From contig JADFRH010000157.1 in assembly GCA_022561415.1 (NCBI GenBank), positions 1 through 6,002 on the forward strand: a DNA stretch of 6,002 bases, read 5' to 3'. Position numbers and translations under genes: made by a program. The notes below the pieces were generated by a model, which saw only the letters and a program-made list of their open reading frames with translations, had not been told where the DNA came from and ran no database searches. Shown here in pieces: positions 1-6,002 of the stretch. This DNA comes from Planctomycetota bacterium (GTDB taxonomy: Bacteria; Planctomycetota; Phycisphaerae; UBA1845). The first letter of the stretch is position 1, and each line of letters begins with the position of its first letter.

Positions 1-1760
1 GCCGGTGCGGTGAGATCGGGTCCGACGGCCGCGATCTTGCCGTCTTGAACGAGGATCGACGTGTTCTCGAGGATGGGGCCGGAGACGGTAATCACCGTTG
101 CGTTTTGGATCAAGACGTTGCCACCGGTCCGGGTTTTGGGAACTCGGTCAGCTTCGATCTCGCACCGCCAGCTCGGGCCTTGGTCTTCTTCTTCGGTTTC
201 GGCTTCGGCAATCTCCTCGGATTCGGCTGATTCCTCGTCCTCGTCGGCCTCGTCTTTTTCGGGCTCGTCCTTCTTCTTGTCCTTGTCGTCGTCGCCGGTG
301 TAGTCGAACTTCTTGCCATCCACAAAGATATATTTGACCTTGGCCTTGTCGTCCTCGAACGATTTGCTCATGACGACGATGTTGGCGAGTTGGCCGACCT
401 CGATGCGCCCGAGCTGATTGCCCAGGCCGAACAATGAGGCGGGCGTGCGGGTGAGCGCAGCAAGCGCAGCGTCGACGGGCAGTCCACGCTCGATGACCAG
501 CCGCAAGTTTTCCAGCAGCTTGGCGGGCTTCTTGAAATCGCGCGTACTGAGTGAGAATTCGATGCCGGCTTCGTGCAGGCGGATGATGTTGGCGACCTGC
601 TCCTCCCACAGCCGGCGCCGTTCCTTGCGAGCCCGGAGCGGCTCATAGATCTTCTTTTCGTCCTTTTTCTTTCCGGCTTTTTTGTCGCTCTTGCTCTCGG
701 CTTCCTTTTCCGATTCTTCCCCCGTGGGTTCATCCTCGGCTTCTTCCGACGATTCCGGTTTCTTCTTATCGCCGGCCTTCTTTTTCTTTCCATAGTCCGG
801 CTCGTCGTCGAACTTCAGGCTGACAATGAGTGGGATGTTCTCCGCCTTGATGCGGTCGATGACCTTCCACGCCTCCTTGGCCCCCGTGATGCCCACGTCC
901 AGGTTGAACTCGCCGGCGAGGTCCAGAGCCCGGCGAATCTCGTTTTCTGAATTGGCCTCGAAAAAGAGGCGTTGCGACCGCCGAAGAAGCGGCTGAATCG
1001 CGTCGAGCGTCTCGTCGACCGGCGGACGGTCGGTGCTTGTTGAATGGCGCCGTGCGAACTCCTGAACCTTGGTGTGCCGGCCCGCATCGAGCATGACTTG
1101 GCGGAACTGCGCAAACATGCCGAGCAGCGTGCCCGGATAATCGCCCTCTTCCCCGGTCCGAAACGAGCCGTGCATGGCGACATCCGTTTCGAGAATGCTG
1201 CGGCGAAGCGGTGCCCCGGACAAATTCACGAAGGCGCTGGTGCCGCTGAGAATGCCGTCTCGCGGGGCGATCAGCGCTCCGGCGAAGCCGCCCGATCGAT
1301 GGGCTTTGATCGCGTCCTCATCGGCGGCGAACAGCGAGGCCGCACGAAAGTGCGGGCGAATGCCCCGGCGATTGGCGAAACGCGTGGCCGGCAGCGGTTG
1401 CTGACTGCGATCCGGGTTTACATCCTCCGCGCGCTCGCGCACGGCGGTTTCGCGCTTGTCTTCGGGAATGCCGAGAAAGGTCTGCCCGTCGATCAGGCCC
1501 GGATAGGCGATGAGCCCTTTCCCGTCAATCAACTCGGCGTGCGAGGGAATCGTGACGTTTTCGCCGGCCTCGATGATGCGCCCGTCAGCGATGAGGATGG
1601 TGCCGTTTTCGACGGTGGTTCCGGGCTCAATGACGATCGTTACATTCGTGATGGCGATCGGCGTTTCGAACTCGCCCGAGGCGAGTGGCACAAACGCCAA
1701 GACTGCGATTGTGAAGCAACCTGAGAATCCGCTCGGAATGCCTCTCGTTCTTTTCTTCAT
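1..1760 (-). CDS. Exported tandem amidohydrolase-like protein (N-terminal 586 residues, runs off left edge)
   Basis: The frame is open from the ATG at 1760 to the left edge, so the C-terminus is outside the window. A basic n-region (KKRTR) and a hydrophobic stretch (about residues 14-27) ending near ASG/E look like a Sec signal peptide, so export is inferred. Residues 36-90 form the beta-rich leader of the amidohydrolase superfamily (ADGRIIEAG, then YPGLID). Where active members have HxH after PGLID, this protein has Q93 and F95, so the first metal site is lost; the later strand reads ITGAKEAW with no histidine. A barrel end with LTRTPASLFGLG, GRIEVGQLANIVV and a YIFVDGKKF strand (residues 437-485) follows. 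Lys/Glu/Asp-rich linkers lie at residues 317-372 and 490-527. A second amidohydrolase leader starts at residue 549 (VLIQNATVITVSG, QDGKIAAVG), so the protein is probably a tandem fusion of about 1000 residues. Substrate is unknown. The family call is firm; activity in the missing second domain is inference. Confidence 0.88.
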   Translation of the reverse strand, partial: MKKRTRGIPSGFSGCFTIAVLAFVPLASGEFETPIAITNVTIVIEPGTTVENGTILIADGRIIEAGENVTIPSHAELIDGKGLIAYPGLIDGQTFLGIPEDKRETAVRERAEDVNPDRSQQPLPATRFANRRGIRPHFRAASLFAADEDAIKAHRSGGFAGALIAPRDGILSGTSAFVNLSGAPLRRSILETDVAMHGSFRTGEEGDYPGTLLGMFAQFRQVMLDAGRHTKVQEFARRHSTSTDRPPVDETLDAIQPLLRRSQRLFFEANSENEIRRALDLAGEFNLDVGITGAKEAWKVIDRIKAENIPLIVSLKFDDEPDYGKKKKAGDKKKPESSEEAEDEPTGEESEKEAESKSDKKAGKKKDEKKIYEPLRARKERRRLWEEQVANIIRLHEAGIEFSLSTRDFKKPAKLLENLRLVIERGLPVDAALAALTRTPASLFGLGNQLGRIEVGQLANIVVMSKSFEDDKAKVKYIFVDGKKFDYTGDDDKDKKKDEPEKDEADEDEESAESEEIAEAETEEEDQGPSWRCEIEADRVPKTRTGGNVLIQNATVITVSGPILENTSILVQDGKIAAVGPDLTAP

Positions 1761-1767
1761 GCGGTAG

Positions 1768-1775
1768 CCCCTTTA
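1768..1775 (-). promoter_or_regulatory. Shine-Dalgarno-like site for the amidohydrolase
   Basis: Read on the minus strand, this stretch is TAAAGGGG, seven bases before the ATG at 1760. It supports that ATG as the start, as does the signal peptide that begins there. No convincing -35/-10 pair for the leftward gene was found in 1761-1911. Confidence 0.5.
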
Positions 1776-1882
1776 CCTTGCAAGTTCGCCAACGGAAGCC
1801 GGAATAAGCGATGAGGTTCGCTCTGCAACTCGGCCCGAAACTACAAGCTGTGAGTGTACCGAGGCGAACCTGCCATGTCGAC

Positions 1883-1912
1883 GTGACAGTAACGAACGCT
1901 CAGGTATATAAT
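1883..1912 (+). promoter_or_regulatory. Sigma70-type promoter for the FAD-dependent dehydrogenase gene
   Basis: GTGACA at 1883-1888 matches five of six bases of the -35 consensus. A perfect TATAAT lies at 1907-1912, after an 18-bp spacer. Transcription would be expected to start about 6-9 bases after the -10 box, at 1919-1921, which is at or just before the ATG at 1921. There is no Shine-Dalgarno sequence before that ATG, so the transcript may be leaderless. The rest of the 160-bp divergent gap (1761-1920) shows only the leftward ribosome binding site and a spaced inverted repeat (1814-1821 with 1864-1871) of doubtful meaning. Confidence 0.6.
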
Positions 1913-1920
1913 TGTCGCAG

Positions 1921-3576
1921 ATGCCGATTCTTGTAAGAAATCTTGGGACAGGCCTCGACGAACCGGAGGAAGCTGTCGTCGAGCAGGCGGCCGCGCGACT
2001 GAAGGTGCCGGTCGATGCGATCCGGTCCTATGCGATCGTGCGCCGTTCCCTTGACGCCCGAAAGAGGGGGAAGATTCACTTCATCTACCAGATCGAGCTC
2101 GAACTCGACGATGCCGGGCGGCACTCGGACTTGATGCGGCGACTCGACGCATGCGGCGCCGTCTGGTTCGATGCCACGTTCGAGGAGCCGCCACGCCGCG
2201 GGACCGAGGCGATGTCGCGGCGGCCCGTCGTGGTGGGGTTCGGCCCGGCCGGAATGTTCGCGGCGTATCGGCTCGCGCGGTTCGGCTACCGCCCCCTCGT
2301 GCTGGAACGCGGGCGGGAGGTGCGTCGGCGTCACCGCGACATCATGCAACGTTTCTATCGCGAGGGAGACTTCGACCCGACGTCAAATCTCCTCTTCGGC
2401 GAGGGCGGCGCCGGCACCTACAGCGACGGCAAGCTCTACACGCGGGTCAACGATCCGCTCTGCCGAATCGTGCTCGAAACGTTTTATCATCACGGCGCCG
2501 ATCCTGACGTTCTGATCGACGCCCGCCCCCACATCGGCAGCGATCGCCTGCCCTCCGTTTGTACGAGGATTCGCGAATCCATCGAGAAGATGGGCGGAGA
2601 AGTTCGCTTCGAGTGTCAAGTGGATGACATTCGCGTGGAGGGCGGTCGGTTGTGCGCTTTGCACGTCGTGTCGAGTTCCGCGGGTGAGGCCGAGTCGCCC
2701 GGCGGAGAGTGGCTCGACGTGGGGCCGACCATTCTGGCGATCGGCCACTCCGCGCGGGACACGGTGCGAATGCTATACAAGCGCGGTGCAGCCATCGCGG
2801 CGAAGTCGTTTCAGATCGGCGTGAGGATCGAGCATCCCCAATCCATGGTGGACAGGTGGCAGTACGGAGCGGCCGCCGGACACCAGCGCCTGGCACCGGC
2901 CGAATACTACATGGTCGCCAAGAACGCCGCCGGAGAAAAGCGGGACGTCTTCAGCTTCTGCATGTGTCCCGGAGGGGTCATCTTGCCCACGAATGAATCC
3001 CCCGGTCTGATCGCTACCAACGGCGCCAGTCGATCACAGCGGTCCAATCAATTCGGCAACAGCGGTCTGGTCCTGACGATGGATCCCGAAAGTTTGCCAC
3101 CCGGTCGGACGGGGAATCCCGCCCTTGACGCGCTGGATTTCCTGGAGGATTGCGAACGCCGGGCCTTCAAGAGCACCGGCGACAGCTACCGCGTGCCGAC
3201 GCAGCGGGCCTGCGATTTCATCGAGGATCGTGCGTCGGACGGCGCCCTCGAGGTCAGCTATCCGCTCGGCGGGCAGTGGACGCAACTTGCGAGTTTTCTT
3301 CCGCCCGCGGTGGTGGCCGGGCTACGCCGTGCGCTGCCCATCTTCGACCAAAAATTCCCCGGCTTCGCCGGCCCCGAGGGGATGATTACCGCCCCGGAGA
3401 CGCGGGCCTCTTCGCCCGTGAGAATCCTGCGTGATCCCGAAACGCGTCGGTCGACGACCGTGGCGGACCTCTACCCCATCGGTGAGGGCGCGGGCTACGC
3501 CGGTGGCATCGTTTCGGCGGCCATCGACGGGCTCAAGACGGCGGACGCTCTGATTCGGCGCTACGCGCGACCCTGA
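1921..3576 (+). CDS. FAD-dependent dehydrogenase, COG2509-like
   Basis: This is a 551-residue flavoprotein of the uncharacterised FAD-dependent dehydrogenase type; the reaction and substrate are unknown, and it is probably cytoplasmic because there is no signal peptide. The N-terminal 95 or so residues form the small alpha/beta domain typical of this family, rich in basic residues (RRSLDARKRGKIHF). A Rossmann dinucleotide motif follows (VVVGFGPAG, residues 103-111, with the acidic strand end VLERG near 126-130). Further family signatures are SNLLFGEGGAGTYSDGK (155-171), ILAIGHSARDT (271-281), FSFCMCPGG (344-352, with a Cys-x-Cys pair) and a C-terminal FAD-binding segment, YPIGEGAGYAGGI (518-530). 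Length is normal for the family and the frame is intact. A TTG at 1912 could extend it by three residues, but that codon overlaps the -10 box, so the ATG at 1921 is preferred. The serine acetyltransferase gene follows after 86 bp and may be co-transcribed. Confidence 0.9.
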   Translation: MPILVRNLGTGLDEPEEAVVEQAAARLKVPVDAIRSYAIVRRSLDARKRGKIHFIYQIELELDDAGRHSDLMRRLDACGAVWFDATFEEPPRRGTEAMSRRPVVVGFGPAGMFAAYRLARFGYRPLVLERGREVRRRHRDIMQRFYREGDFDPTSNLLFGEGGAGTYSDGKLYTRVNDPLCRIVLETFYHHGADPDVLIDARPHIGSDRLPSVCTRIRESIEKMGGEVRFECQVDDIRVEGGRLCALHVVSSSAGEAESPGGEWLDVGPTILAIGHSARDTVRMLYKRGAAIAAKSFQIGVRIEHPQSMVDRWQYGAAAGHQRLAPAEYYMVAKNAAGEKRDVFSFCMCPGGVILPTNESPGLIATNGASRSQRSNQFGNSGLVLTMDPESLPPGRTGNPALDALDFLEDCERRAFKSTGDSYRVPTQRACDFIEDRASDGALEVSYPLGGQWTQLASFLPPAVVAGLRRALPIFDQKFPGFAGPEGMITAPETRASSPVRILRDPETRRSTTVADLYPIGEGAGYAGGIVSAAIDGLKTADALIRRYARP

Positions 3577-3612
3577 TCGTCCGGTAGGATAATCGGCGTT
3601 CAGGAGCGGACG

Positions 3613-3625
3613 GCGAACTGTTCGC
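3613..3625. other. 13-bp palindrome upstream of serine acetyltransferase
   Basis: GCGAAC and GTTCGC flank a single T, giving a perfect dyad in the 86-bp gap between the dehydrogenase and the acetyltransferase. It could be an operator half-site pair. The one-base centre makes it a poor hairpin, and there is no T-run to make it a terminator. GCGAAC/GTTCGC also occurs many times inside coding sequence here, so chance is a fair explanation. Confidence 0.25.
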
Positions 3626-3662
3626 TGACGCGCGAGGCCGACGGATCCTTGGGGCGCATGGT

Positions 3663-4676
3663 ATGACGGAAGACTTTATCACTGGCAGAGCCGGCTTGCT
3701 GGTCGGATCGAAGCTGGGCGATCTGGTCAACAAGATCGTCGCCAGCTACGGTGAGGACAAACGCACGCAGCACATCGACCGCGTTTACCTCCCGTCGCGC
3801 ACCGAGATTATTCAGCTCTCGCAGGACCTATTGGAGTTGCTCTATCCCGGCTTCATTGGGCGACAACACCTCACGCAGCACAACGTCGCGTTTCACGTGG
3901 GCGATCTGATTCCACGAATCGCCGAAGCCGCCCACCGGCAGATTCACATGTGTCTGTGCTATATGGAGGAGGCGGACCGATCGGAAAAAGCGGACATAGC
4001 CTCGTGTCAGGAGAAGGCCGAAGCGCTGACGCTGGAGTTTCTTGAGGGGATACCTGCCATTCGGGCCATGCTCGCAGGAGACGTTCAAGCCGCCTTCGAC
4101 GGTGATCCCGCCGCGCTGAATCGCGATGAAGTCATTCTGGCCTATCCGGGGCTGCTGGCCATTAGCGTGCAGCGCCTGGCCCACTCACTCTACGAACTTG
4201 GTGTGCCGCTGATGCCCAGGATCATGTCCGAGTGGGCCCACGCCCAAACCGGCATTGACATTCACCCCGGCGCGAAAATCGGGCGGAACTTCTTCATCGA
4301 TCACGGCACGGGTGTCGTCATCGGCGAGACGACGGACATCGGCTCGAGCGTGAAAATCTATCAGGGCGTGACCCTCGGCGCCCTGTCGTTTCCCAAAGAT
4401 GAACGCGGCCGGGTCATACGCGAGCACAAGCGCCACCCCACCGTGGGCGACAACGTCACGATCTACGCCAACGCGATCATACTCGGCGGCGATACCGTCA
4501 TTGGCGAGAACTCGGTGATTGGCGGATCGGTGTTCGTGACCTCGACCGTGCCGGCCAATTCGATCGTGACCTTCACACCGCCCGAACTGCGGCTGCGCAT
4601 GCGCTCCGAGGACGAGTCGCAACCGACCCGCCGTGAAAAGAAAACAGCCAACCTCATGCCCGACTACACGATCTGA
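3663..4676 (+). CDS. cysE: Serine O-acetyltransferase
   Basis: It transfers acetyl from acetyl-CoA to L-serine, giving O-acetylserine, the precursor of cysteine; it acts in the cytoplasm. The 337-residue protein has a helical N-terminal domain (to about residue 190) and a left-handed beta-helix of hexapeptide repeats (about 197-303). Catalytic residues can be aligned with E. coli CysE: D199 (in DIHPGA), D213-H214 (in IDHGTGVVIGE, matching D157-H158) and R257-H258 (matching R192-H193). Between H214 and H258 there are nine more residues than in E. coli, in a charged loop containing SFPKDERGR. After the helix, a charged linker leads to the C-terminus MPDYTI. Its terminal Ile is the residue that inserts into the O-acetylserine sulfhydrylase active site in known cysteine synthase complexes. 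The ATG at 3663 has only a weak GGGG upstream; an ATG at 3658 is out of frame. No sulfhydrylase gene is visible nearby. Promoter evidence in the upstream gap is weak (GATAAT at 3588-3593, no clear -35), so readthrough from the dehydrogenase gene is likely. Confidence 0.94.
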   Translation: MTEDFITGRAGLLVGSKLGDLVNKIVASYGEDKRTQHIDRVYLPSRTEIIQLSQDLLELLYPGFIGRQHLTQHNVAFHVGDLIPRIAEAAHRQIHMCLCYMEEADRSEKADIASCQEKAEALTLEFLEGIPAIRAMLAGDVQAAFDGDPAALNRDEVILAYPGLLAISVQRLAHSLYELGVPLMPRIMSEWAHAQTGIDIHPGAKIGRNFFIDHGTGVVIGETTDIGSSVKIYQGVTLGALSFPKDERGRVIREHKRHPTVGDNVTIYANAIILGGDTVIGENSVIGGSVFVTSTVPANSIVTFTPPELRLRMRSEDESQPTRREKKTANLMPDYTI

Positions 4677-4694
4677 ATCGGCGCAACCGTTGGG

Positions 4695-4722
4695 GCGACA
4701 AGCGACAACTGACCACTGACTA
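4695..4722. repeat. Degenerate 7-bp tandem repeat, four units
   Basis: The units are GCGACAA, GCGACAA, CTGACCA and CTGACTA. The first two are identical, GAC is invariant at unit positions 3-5, and A is invariant at position 7; a decayed fifth unit (CTACTCG) may follow. The array lies between the converging ends of the acetyltransferase and the cysteine-rich gene. It has no hairpin or T-run that would mark a terminator. Confidence 0.5.
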
Positions 4723-4729
4723 CTACTCG

Positions 4730-5155
4730 CTACGGCAGCGGGTTCGGGCAGGTGGAGTCGCATGGGTCGGCCGCCGTCGGCGCGAACGGATACGTGAGAC
4801 CCGTGAAGCCGGCTATCGACGCAAGAACGTCCGTGACGTTGACTTGCAGATCCAAACATGCGGGCTCGAGGTCCGCCCGTGCCTTGATGATCGCACTGGC
4901 AACGCTGCTGAATCGTTCGAGGACGGCCAGGGCGTCCACGATATCCACAGGCGGTCCGTTCGGTGGAGGCGGCGGTGTCTGCGACAAATCGAGCACCGTG
5001 TCACCCCAGATCGCGGTCGTCATGGGGAGCGCCTCGGAGAAGTTCGTCGCTACGCCCGCGTCGCACGCCTCGTCGATGACCTCCACCCGATAGTTTCCGC
5101 CCGGCACGATGGCCTCGTGGAACACGTGGACCGTGCCCTCGTGCGACCAGTCGGT
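4730..5155 (-). pseudogene. C-terminal part of the cysteine-rich secreted protein, beyond an in-frame stop (dockerin-like)
   Basis: This is the same reading frame as the cysteine-rich coding segment to its right, separated from it only by the TAA at 5156-5158. It begins TDWSHEGTVHVF, continues through a beta-rich stretch (EAIVPGGNYRVEVID), then a proline linker (TPPPPPNGPP), and ends at the TAG at 4730-4732. The segment PVDIVDALAVLERF, followed about 30 residues later by VNVTDVLASIAGF, is an acidic-loop-plus-helix pair resembling the dockerin-like C-terminal modules of planctomycete secreted proteins; the final YPFAPTAADPC also fits. In an intact protein this would be the C-terminal module. 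Internal restart at the GTG at 5125, with GAGGG ten bases upstream, would give a 131-residue product without an export signal. I think it more likely that this is the severed end of one gene, or that the stop is read through or is a sequence error. Confidence 0.65.
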
Positions 5156-6002
5156 TTAGAACGGCGTGCATCGCAGCCTGGCCGCCGTGAAGTTCGGGAA
5201 CCCCTTGGTCGGCACGACGTTTGCCCCGGCCTCGGTGACTTGACTCGTCGGCCCGACCCACAGCTCGGCGCCGTTCCACAGATCATACGGCGGAGGAAGC
5301 GAATCGAACGTTACGCGAATTCCTTGCGTACTCGAGGCGTCACCGGCCGTGAACGAAAGAAACCGGTTCTTTGTACTGACGTCAGATCCGATCTGTTCCG
5401 GCGTGGCCGTTGAAGCCTGGCACTCCGGCAATACGGTAATCGTCTGAACGCACTGCGTCTGTTCGACGTCGCAGGTGTCCGGGTCGCATGTGCCGCTGAC
5501 AACCGTGACGCATGCCTCGCCGACCGTGCAGGCACCAAGCGGGCACTCGGTGGCACCTGCATCCAGATCACACGGCAGACCGCTGTTGGTTCCCTCCAAG
5601 CATATGCCTGGGCAGTCGAAACTGCTTGCGCATGAGGTGCCCGCGTTCATGCAGACCTGTTCCGAGCAATCTAGATTGCTGGTGCAGACGTTGCGGTCCT
5701 GCTCACCGCCGGTGCATCGCGAGGGGCAACCAGTGGTCGGGTCGCAGAGCACGGCGGTGCGGGCACACTTTGTCACGACGGGGAGTTCGCAGATGTCGCG
5801 GTCGCAAGTTCCCGACTCCTGCGGAATACACGCTTCACGTGTACAGGTGCCGCCGAAAACCTCACAGAATATGATGGTGCCGTCCGGGTTACACGCATTG
5901 CCGTCGAGTTTTCCACCCGAGCACGTACCTGCCGGGCATTGCCCGCCCCCGGTGCAAAACCTGCCGGACTCCTCGCATTGATTCGAGGGCTCGCAATCGG
6001 GG
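5156..6002 (-). CDS. Cysteine-rich secreted protein, internal segment up to an in-frame TAA (enters from right edge)
   Basis: The frame is open from the right edge to the TAA at 5156-5158, giving 281 full codons; the true start and any signal peptide lie outside the window. The GTG at 5776 is not a start, because the frame and the cysteine pattern continue upstream of it. About 29 cysteines fall in the first 194 visible residues, in loosely repeated blocks such as CTSNLDCSEQVC, CASSFDCPGICLEG and CPLGACTVGEAC. This resembles the short disulfide-rich repeats of secreted planctomycete and myxobacterial proteins. From about residue 195 the protein changes to a cysteine-poor beta-rich domain (NRFLSFTAGDASSTQGIRVTF, roughly 212-232, then LWVGPTSQVTEAG) that continues past the stop in the same frame. 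Extracellular location is inferred from the cysteine content. No enzymatic function is recognisable. Confidence 0.7.
   Translation of the reverse strand, partial: PDCEPSNQCEESGRFCTGGGQCPAGTCSGGKLDGNACNPDGTIIFCEVFGGTCTREACIPQESGTCDRDICELPVVTKCARTAVLCDPTTGCPSRCTGGEQDRNVCTSNLDCSEQVCMNAGTSCASSFDCPGICLEGTNSGLPCDLDAGATECPLGACTVGEACVTVVSGTCDPDTCDVEQTQCVQTITVLPECQASTATPEQIGSDVSTKNRFLSFTAGDASSTQGIRVTFDSLPPPYDLWNGAELWVGPTSQVTEAGANVVPTKGFPNFTAARLRCTPF

Noticed and set aside
368..793. Minus-strand, highly basic Arg/Lys-rich open frame that could look like a nucleic-acid-binding protein
   Set aside because: It is a shifted reading of the Lys/Glu linker of the amidohydrolase; the in-frame protein explains the sequence.
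1044..1724. Plus-strand open frame of 226 codons
   Set aside because: It lies wholly antisense to the amidohydrolase gene, which has a signal peptide and family motifs; the product has no recognisable domain.
1814..1871. 8-bp inverted repeat (AGGTTCGC / GCGAACCT) with a 42-bp gap in the divergent promoter region
   Set aside because: The GTTCGC core occurs many times elsewhere in the window, including in coding sequence, and the spacing is too long for a clear hairpin or simple operator.
3588..3593. GATAAT as a -10 box for the acetyltransferase
   Set aside because: No -35 element is present at 16-18 bp upstream.
4684..4692. CAAC-C-GTTG dyad as a terminator after the acetyltransferase
   Set aside because: The stem is only 4 bp with a one-base centre and no T-run follows.
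4185..4859. Minus-strand open frame of 224 codons
   Set aside because: It is antisense to the acetyltransferase beta-helix, overlaps the end of the cysteine-rich gene, and has the His/Arg/Gly-rich composition of a GC-rich shadow frame.
5475..5981. Plus-strand open frame of 168 codons, Ser/Pro/His-rich
   Set aside because: It is the antisense shadow of the cysteine-rich coding block and has no ribosome binding site or family motifs.

Overview
The window is GC-rich and gene-dense. It most resembles a planctomycete or a related PVC-type environmental bacterium. Three things suggest this: an exported amidohydrolase with charged linkers and a second amidohydrolase domain starting in tandem; a secreted cysteine-rich protein ending in a dockerin-like helix pair followed by a 'YPF' tail; and a long-form serine acetyltransferase. 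This assignment rests on my memory of such proteins, not on a search.

Layout: (1) Positions 1-1760, minus strand: the first 586 residues of an exported amidohydrolase-like protein that runs off the left edge. Its first amidohydrolase domain has lost the metal-binding HxH, and a second domain begins at the window edge. (2) Positions 1761-1920: a divergent intergenic region with a near-consensus sigma70-type promoter firing rightward, placed so that the mRNA would begin at or next to the ATG at 1921. (3) Positions 1921-3576, plus strand: an uncharacterised FAD-dependent dehydrogenase of the COG2509 type. (4) Positions 3663-4676, plus strand: serine O-acetyltransferase, the first step of cysteine synthesis, with a C-terminus resembling the tail that docks into cysteine synthase. 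(5) Positions 4677-4729: a convergent intergenic gap holding a short degenerate 7-bp tandem repeat. (6) Positions 4730-6002, minus strand: the C-terminal 422 sense codons of a secreted cysteine-rich protein that enters from the right edge and is interrupted by one in-frame TAA at 5156-5158.

Genes 3 and 4 are co-directional, 86 bp apart, and could share a transcript, but no functional link between the dehydrogenase and the acetyltransferase is evident. The outer genes on the opposite strand look unrelated. I see no CRISPR array, insertion sequence, tRNA or rRNA, phage module or defence system. The points worth a second look are the degenerate amidohydrolase domain, the candidate leaderless start, the docking-type acetyltransferase tail, the heptamer repeat and the internal stop.
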